This document shows positions 23,054 through 34,955 of a stretch of DNA of 64,000 bases, piece by piece. This DNA comes from Hirsutella rhossiliensis (taxonomy: Eukaryota > Ascomycota > Sordariomycetes > Hypocreales > Ophiocordycipitaceae). The position numbers and the translations under genes are program-made. The notes under the pieces were generated by a model. The model was not told the DNA's origin. It did no database searches and saw nothing but the letters and a program-made list of their open reading frames with translations. Positions within the stretch are counted from its first letter, which is position 1; each line of letters starts with the position of its first letter. The stretch lies in NCBI RefSeq assembly GCF_020360975.1, contig NW_025408683.1, forward strand, positions 930,001-994,000. The letters run 5' to 3'.

Positions 23054-25468
23054 CTAATATAATAAAAGTAAAACCTATAGGACTAAGCCGTTTACCTAGA
23101 ATACTAAGGAACTAGCTAACTATAAAAGCGGCGCTATAAACCGAAATATTAAATCTATTAAAGCTATCTTAGTTTATATATACTTAAATATCTATCTTTA
23201 AAACTAAAGGCCTAAACTAGCTATTAAATATATATATAGACTTTAGTATAGCCCGCTTTATAATTAAGGAAGACTAGCTTAACTACTTTAATAATATAAC
23301 CCTTAATATAACCTATTAGGTCCTACTATCTAGTATAAGGAAAAGCTAAACTAAGGGTTAAGCGACCTTAATAATTAATATCCTAGGGAAATAAGGAACA
23401 GGATTTAAAGTTAGATAATTTACTATTAGCGCCTAAGTAGTCTAGACCTTATTTATAGGATTATTACTTAGATAAGATTTCTTAGTACTAAATAAAGTTA
23501 ATATCTTAAATTCTAAGGGAATAATATTTATTAGCTTATATAGTAACCTAATAGTTATAGCTCGCTTAACCTAATAAGACTATATAATCTATTATTAAGT
23601 TATATACTAAGCTAACGTCGACGTCCCTATATATAGGATAGAACGCTTACTAGCGTAGATTAAGGATATACTAAGGGATTATAACTTAGTATTCTTTCTA
23701 AGAGACCTATTATTAGCCTATAACTTAATCTAAGGTATAACTTTAGTTATAGTAGTTAATACTACCGCTCGCTATATTAGATTTAAGAAAGGATAGTACT
23801 TAGGAATATTAATAGACCTTAGCGACGAAATATAGTTTTTATAGATCGACCTAATTAAGGAAACCCTAGCTAGGGTAACTCCGACTAAAGAGCTAGCTAT
23901 ATAAAAGACTATAGAATATAGCGACCTATACTAGGTTACTAACCTATTAGTAGAAACCTTAGAGGAAGGGAGCCCTAAGTCTATTAAAGGGGAACTCCTT
24001 TTATAGATATATAAATAGACTCTAAACTATAAGATTAGGATTTTATAAGACTATAGCCTCTTAGAAATAATTACTTTAGAGGACGTTAAAATCTATAATT
24101 AAGAACTTATATTTATAAAAAAGATCTAATATATAGTCGCCTATTTCCTAACCTTATAAAAAGACTAAGGTACTATTAAGGTCTACCTAGACTACTATAT
24201 ATATATTCCGCTAATAGAAAATTAGCACTTATATAAACTAGCGTCTAGGGCTTACCTACTTAGCTAAAAGGATAAGGTATTAATCGATTAGACCTATAAG
24301 GACCTATATTAAAAGGGGCGTATAAAATAAGCTATAGAGGTAACCCTATTTACTTACCTTATATTTATAGTCTAGAAAACTATATATAGTAATAAAAAGG
24401 GCCGAATAATAATAGACCTATACGCTCTTAATAGTATAGCTATCTTAGACGCTTACTTAATACTACTTTAAAGAGATATAATCTAGAAGCTATAAGGGAA
24501 ACGCTTTATTTCCGCTATAGACGCTTAGTTTTTCTTTTATTAGTTCCTTATTTATAAGGAGTATTAAGAAAGGTTTATAGTAATTAGCTATAAAGGCTTA
24601 GAACGACTAATAGTAGCCTTAATAGGATATAAAAACTTACTTATATACGTTTAAAGATTTATAGACTAAATCCTTTAAGAATATATAAAATATTCCTTTA
24701 AGTATATCGATAATATTATAATATACTTAGATATAAAAGATAACTATATTTATTATATTTAGGCTATCTTTTAACTCTTTATAAACTATAACCTAGCCCT
24801 AGTTAGATCGAAATTATTCCTAGGCTACCTATCTATAAAACTATTAGGATTTTAAGTTAATAGTATTAGCTTAATAAATACTAAAGAATAAGTATAAGTA
24901 TTATAAGATATAGAGTTTCTAAATACCCTATAAGTACTAGAAAAGTAGCTTAGCTTAGTTAACTAGCTATAGTACTTAGTAGCTTACTTTTCTTAAAAGG
25001 TAGAGGCGCTCTAAGTTTAGAAAATAGTAATACTTAAGAAAATATAAGATAGTTAAGCGCTACTTAAAAGATTAGTAAGGAATAAATATACCTCTAAGGT
25101 AATATACTAACCTTCCTTAGTAAAGGAATAAGCCTTTTAAGATATTATAAACGCTCTTATAAAACTAACGCGGCTATATTATTTCGACTTATAATAGCTA
25201 TTATTCTTATAAATTAACGCTAGCCGCGAGCTAGGCTTTACGGTAATAGCCTTCTACTATATACTAAGGGTAGACTAGAACCTAAGAAGGACCCTACCTT
25301 AGATAAGTATCTAGCTAATCCTTTACCTTAGTAAACGCTTAACCGGCGGAGAACCTAAATACTAGCTTACTAAACTTAAAGTCGCTTATCTTTCCTAGGT
25401 ATATTAAAAGCTCCGGTTATATATTATCTCTACCTTACTACTAAAGGTTATCGTACTAACTAACTACG
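23054..25468 (+). pseudogene. G2-II protease, reverse transcriptase and RNase H
   Basis: The protease-like block (V-Y-I-D-x-S-I-A-R-F-I-I) is near 23230-23265. RT starts near 24380 (K-K-G-R-I-I-I-D-L-Y-A-L-N). The active site reads Y-I-D-N at 24703-24714, the second Asp lost. The thumb and connection are recognisable by a G-Y-K-N-x-x-x-Y-V-x-R-F block and F-L-G-Y-x-S-I-K-L-L-G. RNase H follows at about 25190-25470, with an L-S-K-R-L-T-G-G-E-P-K-Y block, and is cut by K1. The type is a widespread ascomycete Ty3/gypsy group. Stops are at Gln/Trp positions. Confidence 0.88.
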
Positions 25469-25473
25469 CTACT
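25469..25473. repeat. Target site duplication of K1 (ctact), left
   Basis: ctact before 25474 is repeated at 31519-31523 after the right LTR. RNase H sequence of G2-II continues across it. Confidence 0.95.
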
Positions 25474-26041
25474 TATAAGGAACGGTGTTCCTACTATAAA
25501 TAAAGCAGCTATAATATACTCTCCCGATTATATAAGCTAATAAGTAGTATATTAATTATAGATAAAATCTTATCCTATAGAGCAAGAATCGCTCGTTATT
25601 TTATATGTTATTATGCATTAAACGGCTTGCCGGTTATCGTATAATCGGGAATCGAAGGAATAGAGCTAGCTTAGAATGCTAGCTAAGACCTCTTAAGAAT
25701 ACCGGCACGACCAACCTCCTCTAAACACGAATATTAGTAGAACCAAGACACTTCTAGATTTACTTAAGATATCACGGAATTCCCTAGTCTTAGGGCTATA
25801 CGGCAGCCTAAATCTAGTCCCGAAAGGTTCTTCCGTTCAGCTACAATTGTCTATATAAGACAGCATGTCCGCTAGTAGATAGATAGAGAATTATTAACTT
25901 TAACACCTCTTCTATACACTAATATACTACTAATAAATTCCGTTAAAACTCCTACCTTATACTCCTTCTTCCCCTCTATTACGTAGTCTTATATGATCCC
26001 TTGATTTCCTAAAATTCCGCTTTTGCTTATATACCTTTAGA
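25474..26041 (+). repeat. K1 5' LTR (568 bp)
   Basis: Starts tataaggaacggtgttcc and ends atacctttaga. Pairs with 30951-31518 with few differences, mostly C/T or G/A. Ends were fixed by the ctact TSD and the purine tract before the right LTR. Unlike its surroundings it retains runs such as ccggcacgaccaacctcc and gacagcatgtcc. Confidence 0.95.
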
Positions 26042-26075
26042 GGTTATAAGCCCGGCTTACTCCTTTTAAGCCGGG
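26042..26075 (+). promoter_or_regulatory. K1 primer binding site (initiator tRNA-Met anticodon region) and hairpin
   Basis: The bases right after the LTR, ggttataagcccgg, are complementary to ccgggcttataacc. Allowing one RIP change (TGAG to TAAG) this is the anticodon stem-loop of initiator tRNA-Met (ccgggctcataacc). Drosophila copia primes from an internal cut of that tRNA, so K1 may use the same half-tRNA mode. It overlaps a perfect 9-bp hairpin, cccggctta (26051-26059) with taagccggg (26067-26075) around a 7-nt loop. Confidence 0.55.
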
Positions 26076-26204
26076 AAATTAACTACTTATACCTTTGCAA
26101 TTCCTCGTCGAAATATTCAATTAAAATTCCTTTCGAAATTCCCCCTAACTTCTTTTACCTTCTTACGCTCTTAAACTCCTGTCTAGACTTCTCGATCCCT
26201 ACGA

Positions 26205-27190
26205 ACGAAATAATACCGAATTTATATAAAATAGGTAGATAGAAAGAATACGAATTTACTAGACTTAAGGGAAATTTAAATTATACCTTATAGACTACGA
26301 GGATAGAAGCTATCCTTATAAAAGAAAAGCTTATTACTGCTCTAGAGCAAGCAAATTATATATAGACTACGGAGGCTTTATCTATAATATTCCTTTAAGT
26401 TAAAGATAGTCCCTTAATATAAATTCGGCATCTAAAAAATGCTAAAGAAGCGTGGGATAAGCTTAAAAAGCTATATAATCCGTCGAACTTTTCGTCGAAT
26501 TATCCGCTTATTAAGCAGCTCTTTAATCTTAGTCCCTCGGACTCCGATTTAGAGAAATACCTTTATAAGGTAAAAGAAATCTACGAGGATTTAAAATCCT
26601 ATAACATAGAAATTCTAGAAGTTATCCTTATAGCATAGATTCTTAATTGCCTTAATAAGGAATTTAGAAGCTATATTATAAATATTACGCAGAGCCTTAG
26701 GTATAATTCTATAGCGTTTACCCTCGAATCCTTAATAGCTAGTCTTTTAGACGAAGCTAGAAGAATAGAGGATATAGATGAATCTTTAGAGAAAGCCTTC
26801 CTAATATAAAGGAAGCCTTAGAAATCCCGTAGAAATTCTACGGATACTCCTTATTATAAGGAATATAAAAAACCAGGGCATTTTATAGCAAATTGCTATA
26901 AATTACACCCGAATAAGGCTCCTGCTTATTAGGTTTTAAATAAAGGAAAGAAGGACGATAGGACTCGAATTTCTAAGAAGAGAAAATCTTCTTCTTTATC
27001 TTCCTCTTCTAGGAAGAAATCCCCTTCTAGTAGTGTTTCTACTACTAATAAAAGAAGGAAGGCTCGAATTATAGAGCTAGAGTCCGATTCGGACGATAGT
27101 AATAAGGTCTTAAATATAGCTTCTTAAGAAAATATAGACCTAGATATCGACCTTATAGACCTTTCTAGGGCTCCGACCCCTATATAAACG
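26205..27190 (+). pseudogene. K1 gag (copia-type capsid with zinc knuckle)
   Basis: A long frame with few stops. The copia-type gag core is recognisable by A-W-D-K-L-K-K-L-Y near 26450 and a following L-x-K-Y-L-Y-K-V-K-E block. The zinc knuckle is near 26850-26905: Tyr-X2-Tyr-X4-His-X4-Cys, where both Tyr fit RIP-changed Cys (TGT/TGC to TAT/TAC). A basic Ser/Lys-rich tail (K-K-R-K-S-S-S-L) follows. The start codon is not clear because ATG has become ATA. It is continuous with pol with no obvious separating stop other than RIP stops. Confidence 0.85.
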
Positions 27191-30100
27191 TCTAAGGATT
27201 TAGAGGTAATTTTAACCTCTATAAATACCCTATAGTAGAAGCTAATAAAGACTCTCTTTAGGACCTTTAGAAGCCTCGATTCCTAGAATAAAGGAATTAG
27301 TCTTAAAGGTAAGAGAAGGAGGATTTCTAGTTATAAGAATAAAAGGATCTTTAATTTTATCTATAATACCGGAGCTACTAGGTATATAGTATCTAATAAG
27401 AATTTCCTTATTAACTATAAAGAAATTAAGTCTAAAGCTTACTAGGGAAAAGCTTCCTTTATATTAGTAAAAGGAAAGGGGGACTTAGTATTTAAGTTCC
27501 GTATAGTAGAAAAAGGTATATCCTTCGACACTGCTTTTATATACCCGAATTAGGGGTAAATATACTATCCTAATCTTATTTTAATAATACCTATGCCTTA
27601 ATAGGAGGAAATAAAGTCCTTTTATTAGATAATAAGGCTAAGGTCCTTACTAAAGGATTTATTAGAAATAAATTATATTATATTCCTATAAAACCTTTAT
27701 TAAAAAGCTAATCGATCCTTATTACGTCTTTAAAAGCAAAGGATATAGATTTTTATACTTAGCACTTACGCTTAGGGCATATAAATAGTAGGGCTATTTT
27801 AGAAATATTAAAAAGATATAATAAGGATATAAAAATGCCTTTAAAAGAGGAAAATAAAATAAGGTAATGCGAAATATATATTAGAGCTAAAGCAACGAAT
27901 AAGGTTAATAAATAACCTTCGTATAAGTCTTATTCTTATTTAGAAAAAATAGTATTAGATATTTAGGGGCTAATTAAAGTGCCTACTTATAATAAATATT
28001 ACTATTATATTTCTTTCTTAGACGTAGGAACCCGATATCTAGAAATATACCTTCTTCGAAAAAAGGGAGCTCTAGATAGGTTCCTAGAATTTAAAAATAG
28101 GGTAGAAAATAACCCTAAAAATACTAGGATTAGAGAAGCATTTTCTAATAATACTAAAGAATTTATATATAAAATAAAGCTCTATTGCGAAAAAGAAGGA
28201 ATTACCTTTAATTCTAGTCCTCCTAGGACGCCGGAATCTAACGGTAGAATAGAAAGAATAAATCGTACTATATTAGAAAAAGTACGAGCTCTTTTATTTA
28301 CTACTAGGCTTCCTAAATATCTATAGGGAGAAGCTGTTTTAACAGCTACCTATTTATATAATAGATTACCGCATTCTACGATAGGATTTAAAAGTCCTAT
28401 AGAAAAAAAGGGATAATATAATACTACCCTTCGAGACCTTAAATAAAATTAAGACCTTCGGAAGCCTTATATATTATAAGAATAAAGACCCTAAAGATAA
28501 GCTAGATAATAGAGCTTTTAAGGGAATAGTAGTAGGCTATTTAGAAAATGCATATAAAATCTAGGATTTTTCTAAGAGAAAGATTACTATCTCTAGAGAT
28601 ATTACTATACTAGAAAATAAATTTATAAAAAATCTAGAAATCTCTAGTAGTAATAATACCTTTGATTTTAATTCTATTCCGAATAAAGATAAGCTAGAAA
28701 GCTATATCCCTATAGAGGAAGCTACTAAAGAACCTAGAGATAAAAGTCCCTCGCCCTTTATAGAAGAAGAGTCTCTAAATAACGATCCTATTCCTACTAC
28801 TAGTAAAATAGTAGTAGAATTACCTAAGAAGCTAGAAGGGTTCGATTCTAACTATATCGAATACCCTAACGTTAATTTATTTCTAAACTGCGATTTTATA
28901 GAGTTAATTCTAGCTAGTATAGAAAATCAGGATCTAAAAATTCTAAAGACCTATAAATAGGCATTAAATAGCCCTAAAATAGCATTTTAGAAAGATACTA
29001 TAATTAAGGAAATTATCTAGCTAATTAAATATAAAACTTAGGAATTTTCCTACCTCCTTAGGGATAGGGAGGCTATATAAGGCCGCTAGGTCTATACTAT
29101 TAAGAAGGATAGTTAAAATAATATAATAAAATATAAAGCCCGTTTCGTAATATAGGGATTTAAGTAGATCTATAGCTTAGATTTCCTAGATACCTTCTCG
29201 ACTACGGCTAGACCCGAATCTATTAGAATTCTACTTATTTTAGCTATTATCTATAAATTTAAAGCTTTGCAAATAGATATAATAAATGCCTTCGTATATA
29301 CCGATATAGATAGCGAAGTATATATTGATCTTCCTATAGGCTATAAAGAATACGCTCTTAAAGAATATTATTTAAAATATAGATTAGCTTATAGAGCTAA
29401 AGGAATTAAATTAACTAAATTCCTAGACCTATATAAAACCGGTTAAATTAAAGCAAAGCTAAAGAAAGCATTATATAGCCTAAAACAAAGTCCTAAGCTC
29501 TAGTATAATTATTTAAAAATTATACTAAATAATCTTAGATTTCTTCCTCTTTTAATAGACGAAGGAGTATTTATAAATAAGGACTATAGTATAGCCTTAG
29601 CAATTCACGTCGACGACTTTCTTATAGTAGGGCCTCTAAATCTATAATAGAAGAAAGATTATTTAAAGAATTATCTAAATTCCTAGATTTTACTATCTTA
29701 GGAGATATAAAAGACTTCTTAGGTCTAAATATTATAATAAACCGAGAAAATAAAGAGCTATATATATCCTAAGAAAATTATACCTTAAATACATTAAAGG
29801 AATTTAATAAAGAAGGTTTAGGAACTTGAATTTACCCTATAGTAGGCCTTAAGCTTATAAAAGTAAAGGAATTACCTTCTAAGGAAGATATATTATAATT
29901 TTAGAAAGAAATAGGATCTCTATTATACTTAGCCTTATTTACTAGGCTAGATATCTTATATTCTATAATTTCCTGCGCTAGATTCGCGGCTAAGCCCGAC
30001 TAGACGTATTTTAAGGCTTTAAATATAATTTAGAAATATTTAAATAAATTCCTAGCCTAAAGATTAAATATAATTGCAATATCCCTTTACCTATCTATAT

Positions 30101-30576
30101 ATAAAGGGTTTTACCGACTCTAGCTAGGCGTCGGATTTAACGGACGGAAAATCCTTTTCCGGTTACTGTTTTTATATATATAATAATATAATAAGCTAGG
30201 CTTACTCTAAGCAGAAAGCCGTTGCCCTTTCTACCTACGAAGTAGAGTATATTAGCCTTAGGGAGGCAAATAAAGAAGCTGTTTATTTAAACATACTTTT
30301 TAAAAATATTACTAAGGATCTATCTATTAAGATTCCTAATACTATACCTCTTATTTTAACGGATAATACTGCTGCTATTAAATTAGTAGAAAATCCGGAA
30401 TTTTATAAAAGGTCTAAGCATATAAGATTAGCCTATTACTATGCTAGAACTAGTATAAGAGAAGGGGAAATTAGAGTTTTTTATATTAAATTAAAAGATA
30501 ATATAGCTAATATTTTTACGAAGGAATTAAGGCCTAGATTACTCTATAAATTTAGAAACGGTCTATCCTTAATATA
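27191..30576 (+). pseudogene. K1 pol: protease, integrase, RT, RNase H (copia order)
   Basis: The protease active site reads N-T-G-A-T (27353-27395); D-T-G-A has lost Asp by TG-to-TA change. The integrase zinc region is at 27761-27900 (H-L-R-L-G-H-I, C-E-I-x-I-R-A-K). The core has a stop-free 115-codon relic at 27979-28326 ending with P-E-S-N-G-R-I-E-R, which includes the catalytic Glu. RT is at about 29150-29900 with intact H-V-D-D-F (29601-29627). RNase H is at about 30110-30570 (S-T-Y-E-V-E-Y-I-S, L-T-D-N-T-A-A-I-K). A one-base deletion near 29634, right after V-D-D-F-L-I-V-G-P, shifts the frame, and the correct frame resumes with S-I-I-E-E-R-L-F. Confidence 0.92.
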
Positions 30577-30639
30577 AGTTCCTAAGTAATTAAAAGGGGT
30601 TTTTAGATATTTCTTATGCTTTCTATATCTTTCCCTTAC

Positions 30640-30890
30640 TAGGTTTTTCCTTTTTAGGTTTCCTAGAGAAATATTTACTAGGTTTTTATCTATTAAGATT
30701 CTCCTAGCAATAATAGGTTTTACCTTATATAAGGTTATCCTATAAATAATTATTATAACTATAGATTTTTCCTACTATAGGTTTTTCTATTAGTTTATAC
30801 CTAAGGATTTTCTTTTCCTAAGAAAGAATAGGTTTTTATATATCCTATTAAGGTATAAGAATAGTTTTCCTATATTAGGTTTTTACCCTA
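30640..30890 (+). repeat. K1 3' untranslated array of taggttttt-like motifs
   Basis: The stretch between the pol stop and the purine tract holds at least seven irregularly spaced taggttt(tt) motifs, near 30644, 30656, 30680, 30714, 30779, 30830 and 30875. Before RIP they may have been tggg/cagg-ttttt. No coding frame is supported here. It may be a degenerate tandem array or a processing or packaging region. Confidence 0.5.
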
Positions 30891-30950
30891 TATATATACT
30901 ACTATAAATAAATCAGTAAAGAGTATATAAATCTACTCTTTAAGGGAGGC

Positions 30951-31518
30951 TATAAGGAACGGTGTTCCTACTATAAATAAAGCAGCTATAATATACTCTC
31001 CCGATTATATAAGCTAATAAGTAGTATATTAATTATAGATAAAATCTCATCCTATAGAGCAAGAATCGCTCGTTATTTTACATGTTATTATGCATTAAAC
31101 GGGTTGCCGGTTATTATATAATCGGGAATCGAAGGAAGAGAGCTAGCTTAGAATACTAGCTAAGACCTCTTAAGAACACCGGCACGACCAACCTCCTCTA
31201 AACACGAATATTAGTAGAACCAAGACACTTCTAGATTTACTCGAGATATCACGGAATTCCCTAGTCTTAGGGCTATACGGCAGCCTAAATCTAGTCCCGA
31301 AAGGTTCTTCCGTTTAGCTATAATTGTCTATATAAGACAGCATGTCCGCTAGTAGATAGATAGAGAATCATTAACTTTAACACCTCTTCTATACACTAAT
31401 ATACTACTAATAAATTCCGTTAAAATTCCTACCTTATACTCCTTCTTCCCCTCTATAATATAGTCTTACGTAATTCCTTCATTTCCTAAAATTCCGCTTT
31501 TGCTTATATACCTTTAGA
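30951..31518 (+). repeat. K1 3' LTR (568 bp) with purine tract and right TSD
   Basis: Preceded by ctttaagggaggc, the polypurine tract. It matches the left LTR over its full length and is followed by ctact (31519-31523). Confidence 0.95.
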
Positions 31519-31523
31519 CTACT

Positions 31524-32580
31524 ATAAGTATAATCCTAAAGTAAATATTACTATTTACTATTAGTATAAAGACTAATAATCGGCTTATACTTACTTTATA
31601 GTACCTTAGCTAGTTTCCTTTAAAGGTCTATTATATTCTTAGAACTATAAATATCCTTACTAATATACTATCTTAACTACTATTTATAATACCTAGGAAA
31701 TATAAACCTAGGAAATTAAACTATATCTAAGAAGATAAAGTGCTAGTTAAATATATATATATAGTTATAAAATCCTTTATTTAACTTAACTTATACTAAA
31801 AGATCTAGGAAGTATATATAAAAGAACCTAGGTAAGCTAGTATACTAAAGTAGCTTAGAAATAATAAGTCTTAGGTCGGTCTCTTATTTATTTAGCGGAA
31901 TAGGTTACTCTACCTAGTTAAGTTTAAAGGTCGTTATTAGCTTTATATCCTTACTATCTACGCTAAGGAAATTATTGCTAATAACTATATATATAAATTT
32001 TACCTTAGATAGTAAAGGATATAAGAGGAGTTATCCTTTATATTTACTATTACTAGCCTTAAGAAACTTATCGATACCTTAGAAAAGGCCCCTTATAAAT
32101 AGATAGAGAGATACTCTAAGACTAAGCTAGGATCTTAATCGCTCTAGCTTAGGTAGGAATAAAAAAGCGGTATAAAGCGAAGTACTAAGTACTAGAGTTT
32201 AAGCTTAGAGACTAAGTATAGCTCTAGCTAGGAAAAGGATATAGCGTAGCTAACGGATAGGTAGTAAAGTTAAAGGAACGCTATATAAGACCGTTTAAAG
32301 TCCTTAAGTAGATCGGCTATCTAGCCTACCGCCTTAACCTAGCTAGATCCTTAAATATCTATAACGTTATTTCTATTATATAGCTATAGCCGGCTAAACG
32401 ACTAAACGCTTAACCTAGCCTAGAACCTAATACTAACTACTAAGTTAAAAGAATCCTTAACTTTAGAACTTATAAATATAGCTAAGGGACCGCTTATATA
32501 AAATACTTTATTAGCTAGAAAGGCTAGCTAAGTAGCTATAATTCCTAGGTAGCCGCTAAGGATATTATCGCTAAAGACCT
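31524..32580 (+). pseudogene. G2-II RNase H end, integrase ends and chromodomain-like tail; core not found
   Basis: Up to about 31670 the frame completes RNase H (L-I-L-T-L-x-Y-L-S-x-F-P-L-K-V-Y-Y). A segment resembling the integrase zinc region follows (N-R-L-L-Y-L-V-K-F-K-G, I-Y-A-K-E-I-I, to about 32060). The frame then passes directly to the integrase C-terminal domain (L-G-K-G-Y, R-P-F-K-V-L-K, I-G-Y-L-A-Y-R-L-N) at about 32215-32345, and to a chromodomain-like piece (Y-F-I-S-x-K-G, near 32500). About 250 codons of D,D-35-E core expected between the zinc and C-terminal regions are not there. This copy looks internally deleted, or the whole family may be. Copy I does not reach this region in the window. 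Confidence 0.65.
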
Positions 32581-33339
32581 TATTAAAGAATTTACTATAT
32601 AGTAAGGAGTATTATAAAGTTATATTACCTATACTTAAAAGCTCCGCGTACGCGCTATATAATAGTATAAGCCGCTATAGCTAAGGGAGAAATAATAATA
32701 TATAGTATACGCCGTTACTATTTATTCTCTTAGAAGTCTAAGGATAGGTTAACTAGCTAATAAGTATTAATAGGCCGCCCGCGGCGAATAGTAACTTAAT
32801 TCTATATTTTAGTACTTATATTTATTTTTATTTTAAGAACTTAATTTCCTTATCCTTTTACGATCCCTTTTCTATACTAAACCGCGCCCCTCTTATACCT
32901 ATATTTAAGGTTCTCGCTATCTAAGGCTATAAGTATCGTAGTAAGGACTTAGTATTTCGCTAGTATTTCTCCGACTAAATCTACCGCCGACCGCCGCGCC
33001 TAAGCCTTAAGGGATTCCGTTAAGTAGTCTAATTATATAAGAATAAGGTAGAGCTCCTTTATAATATTAAGTTTAATATAGCTATATTTACTAAGTAAAA
33101 ATAAGATAATTATAGTATATATATATTAACTACCGCGACCTCCTTACTAGAGAAAGGTACGATCTTAACGCGGGCTTAGTAGAAAATAGTATATATTACG
33201 CCCCTTTATCTCTTCCCTTAGCTAAAGCCTATAATCTATATAAATATAACTAGCTATACTTCTCTATACCTTATAATATTACCGCTTATTATATTACTAC
33301 TATAACTCTTATAACTACCTAAACTAATAGAAACGTAAT
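32581..33339 (+). other. G2-II spacer after integrase, no clear gene
   Basis: RIP-damaged sequence between the integrase-like part and the downstream frame. It holds short GC-rich islets (for example near 32775-32795 and 32980-33010) but no frame I can defend. Confidence 0.4.
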
Positions 33340-34712
33340 ATTAACTATCTAACTATAGTAGGTTAGCGCTTCCTATTACCTTATTCTTAGTACTTTATTA
33401 TATATTTACTTTAATAACTATACTTTATCGCTATTAAGCTTTAGTAATTTATTTAGCGACTCGCTACCCTTAGTTTTAAGTATTATAGGGAAAACCCTTA
33501 ATACCCCTTAAAACGCCCGCGGGTAGTTTACCTTATTATTTAATAAAAACGAGCTTCTTCCCTTATTACTATACGACCTAAATAGAGCTATCTTCCCTAA
33601 TAAAACTAAGATAATAACTAGCGCCCTTAAAACCGCGTAGATCGTTACTATCTTAGCTAACGTTATTAATAAGCTCTTATCTAGATAGGTAGCCTCTATA
33701 AACGCCCAGATACTTAAGATCGTCGCTACTATTACTAATATAAAGTACCTCCTTACTTATCTAAAGATATTTAAGGCCGCCGCTATAAAGGAGCGCGAGG
33801 CCTTTAGTATACTAAGAACTTATAAGTTTAAAGAGACCCTTAAGCGTACCTTAGCTAGGACTAAAGGATCTAGTATAGTAGACCTTATATTCGACGAGCT
33901 ATTAAGGAACTTATTTACTAGACGCTTACTTACCGCTACCGCGGCCCTACCTTTTACTCCCTTTAAGTAGGCTAACCTATTCGCTAAGGAATAGGCCCTA
34001 ATACTAGTCTAATAAAAGCTTAACCCCTTCTAGGTTCTAAGCTATAGAAAGCTTAGACTATTTCCTATTATACCTTTTATAGTATACTACGATAACCTAG
34101 GTAATATAAATAGCTATATAGGTATTATCTACTTTAGGTCGGAAGCGCTAGTCTATAAAGCTATAAACGCGGCTATAATCTAAGTAAATCTATTTACCGC
34201 TATCTATAAGGAGGCTAACGCCGACCTCTTACTTAGCTAGTACGCCGCCCTCGCTAAAGTACTTACTAGCTTTATTTATTAGTTTGCTTTTACTACCTAC
34301 CTCTTAAACGACTTACTTAAGCTCGCTATAGTATACTAAAAAGCCGCTTATATTAGCCCCTTATATACGCTAGCCGCGGCCCGCCTTTATATAGCTAATA
34401 TAATAGCTTATTTTAACTTATTAAACTAAAAGTTTATTAATATATACTTAAGCGGATTCTAAAGCCTAGGCCTAACTATATAGGTACTAGTAGTAGTAAT
34501 CTATAATTAAACTCTAGCCTCTCGTAATAGACTAGCTATAATACTCTTAGTAGAACCGGCCCTAAATAACGCTTATAGCGTGCCTATTTATAGAGCCTCT
34601 AATATATAGGATGCCTTAGCTAACGTACTAGTTAGCCCTAAGGAACTAATAAAGGAGGAAGCTAAGGAGGAGATCCCTTACTTTACCCTTACCCCTATAG
34701 CGTAAGACGGTC
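33340..34712 (+). pseudogene. G2-II extra frame downstream of pol (unknown protein)
   Basis: One plus-strand frame stays readable for about 450 codons with stops only of the TAG/TAA type. It contains helix-rich stretches such as E-R-E-A-F-S-I-L-R-T-Y-K-F-K-E-T-L-K-R and F-D-E-L-L-R-N-L-F-T-R-R near 33800-33930, and an acidic piece near 34645-34680 (P-K-E-L-I-K-E-E-A-K-E-E). I recognise no retrotransposon domain in it; it is neither an RT nor an integrase. It could be an accessory gene of G2 or a captured host segment. The start is approximate and no second copy is visible here to compare. Confidence 0.45.
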
Positions 34713-34764
34713 GGTTACTAGGTTAGCCTTATAATATCCCTAGCCCTATTTATTTTATTACTAG

Positions 34765-34769
34765 CTTAG
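34765..34769. repeat. Target site duplication of G1-E (cttag), left
   Basis: cttag before 34770 is repeated at 41792-41796, after which G2-II sequence continues. Confidence 0.95.
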
Positions 34770-34955
34770 TATTACGGAGTAGGTAGAGGCGTATATATAG
34801 GTACCGTTTATAAGATAATATTAATAAGCTATATAGAGCTCTTCTATACGCGGCTAGCCCGTATATATATATATAGGATCCGGCCCTCCGTATATAACTA
34901 TATAGCTTAGGCTATAGCTTAAGCCTATAACCTATAATAGTTAAAGACTCTTATA
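34770..34955 (-). repeat. G1-E 3' LTR (186 bp)
   Basis: Same ends and length as the other G1 LTRs. The central palindrome is partly decayed here (gcttaggctatagcttaagc). A purine tract lies just inside on the minus strand. Confidence 0.95.

Larger units (their letters stand above)
25474..31518 (+). mobile_element. K1: complete Ty1/copia retrotransposon (6045 bp)
   Basis: Two 568-bp LTRs, a 5-bp TSD, a primer binding site, gag with a CCHC knuckle, then protease, integrase, RT and RNase H in copia order (integrase before RT). The LTRs keep many CA/TG dinucleotides while the internal region is RIP-damaged. It is the best preserved element here, but still carries many stops and a frameshift in RT. 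Confidence 0.96.

Noticed and set aside
25486..25495. K1 LTR beginning at tgttcctact, a normal TG start
   Set aside because: Both LTRs share 12 more bases to the left, the purine tract ends before tataagg, and the ctact duplication fits only the start at 25474/30951.
27979..28326. A free-standing small gene of 115 codons
   Set aside because: It is the stop-free middle of the K1 integrase core, continuous in sequence with readable copia pol on both sides.
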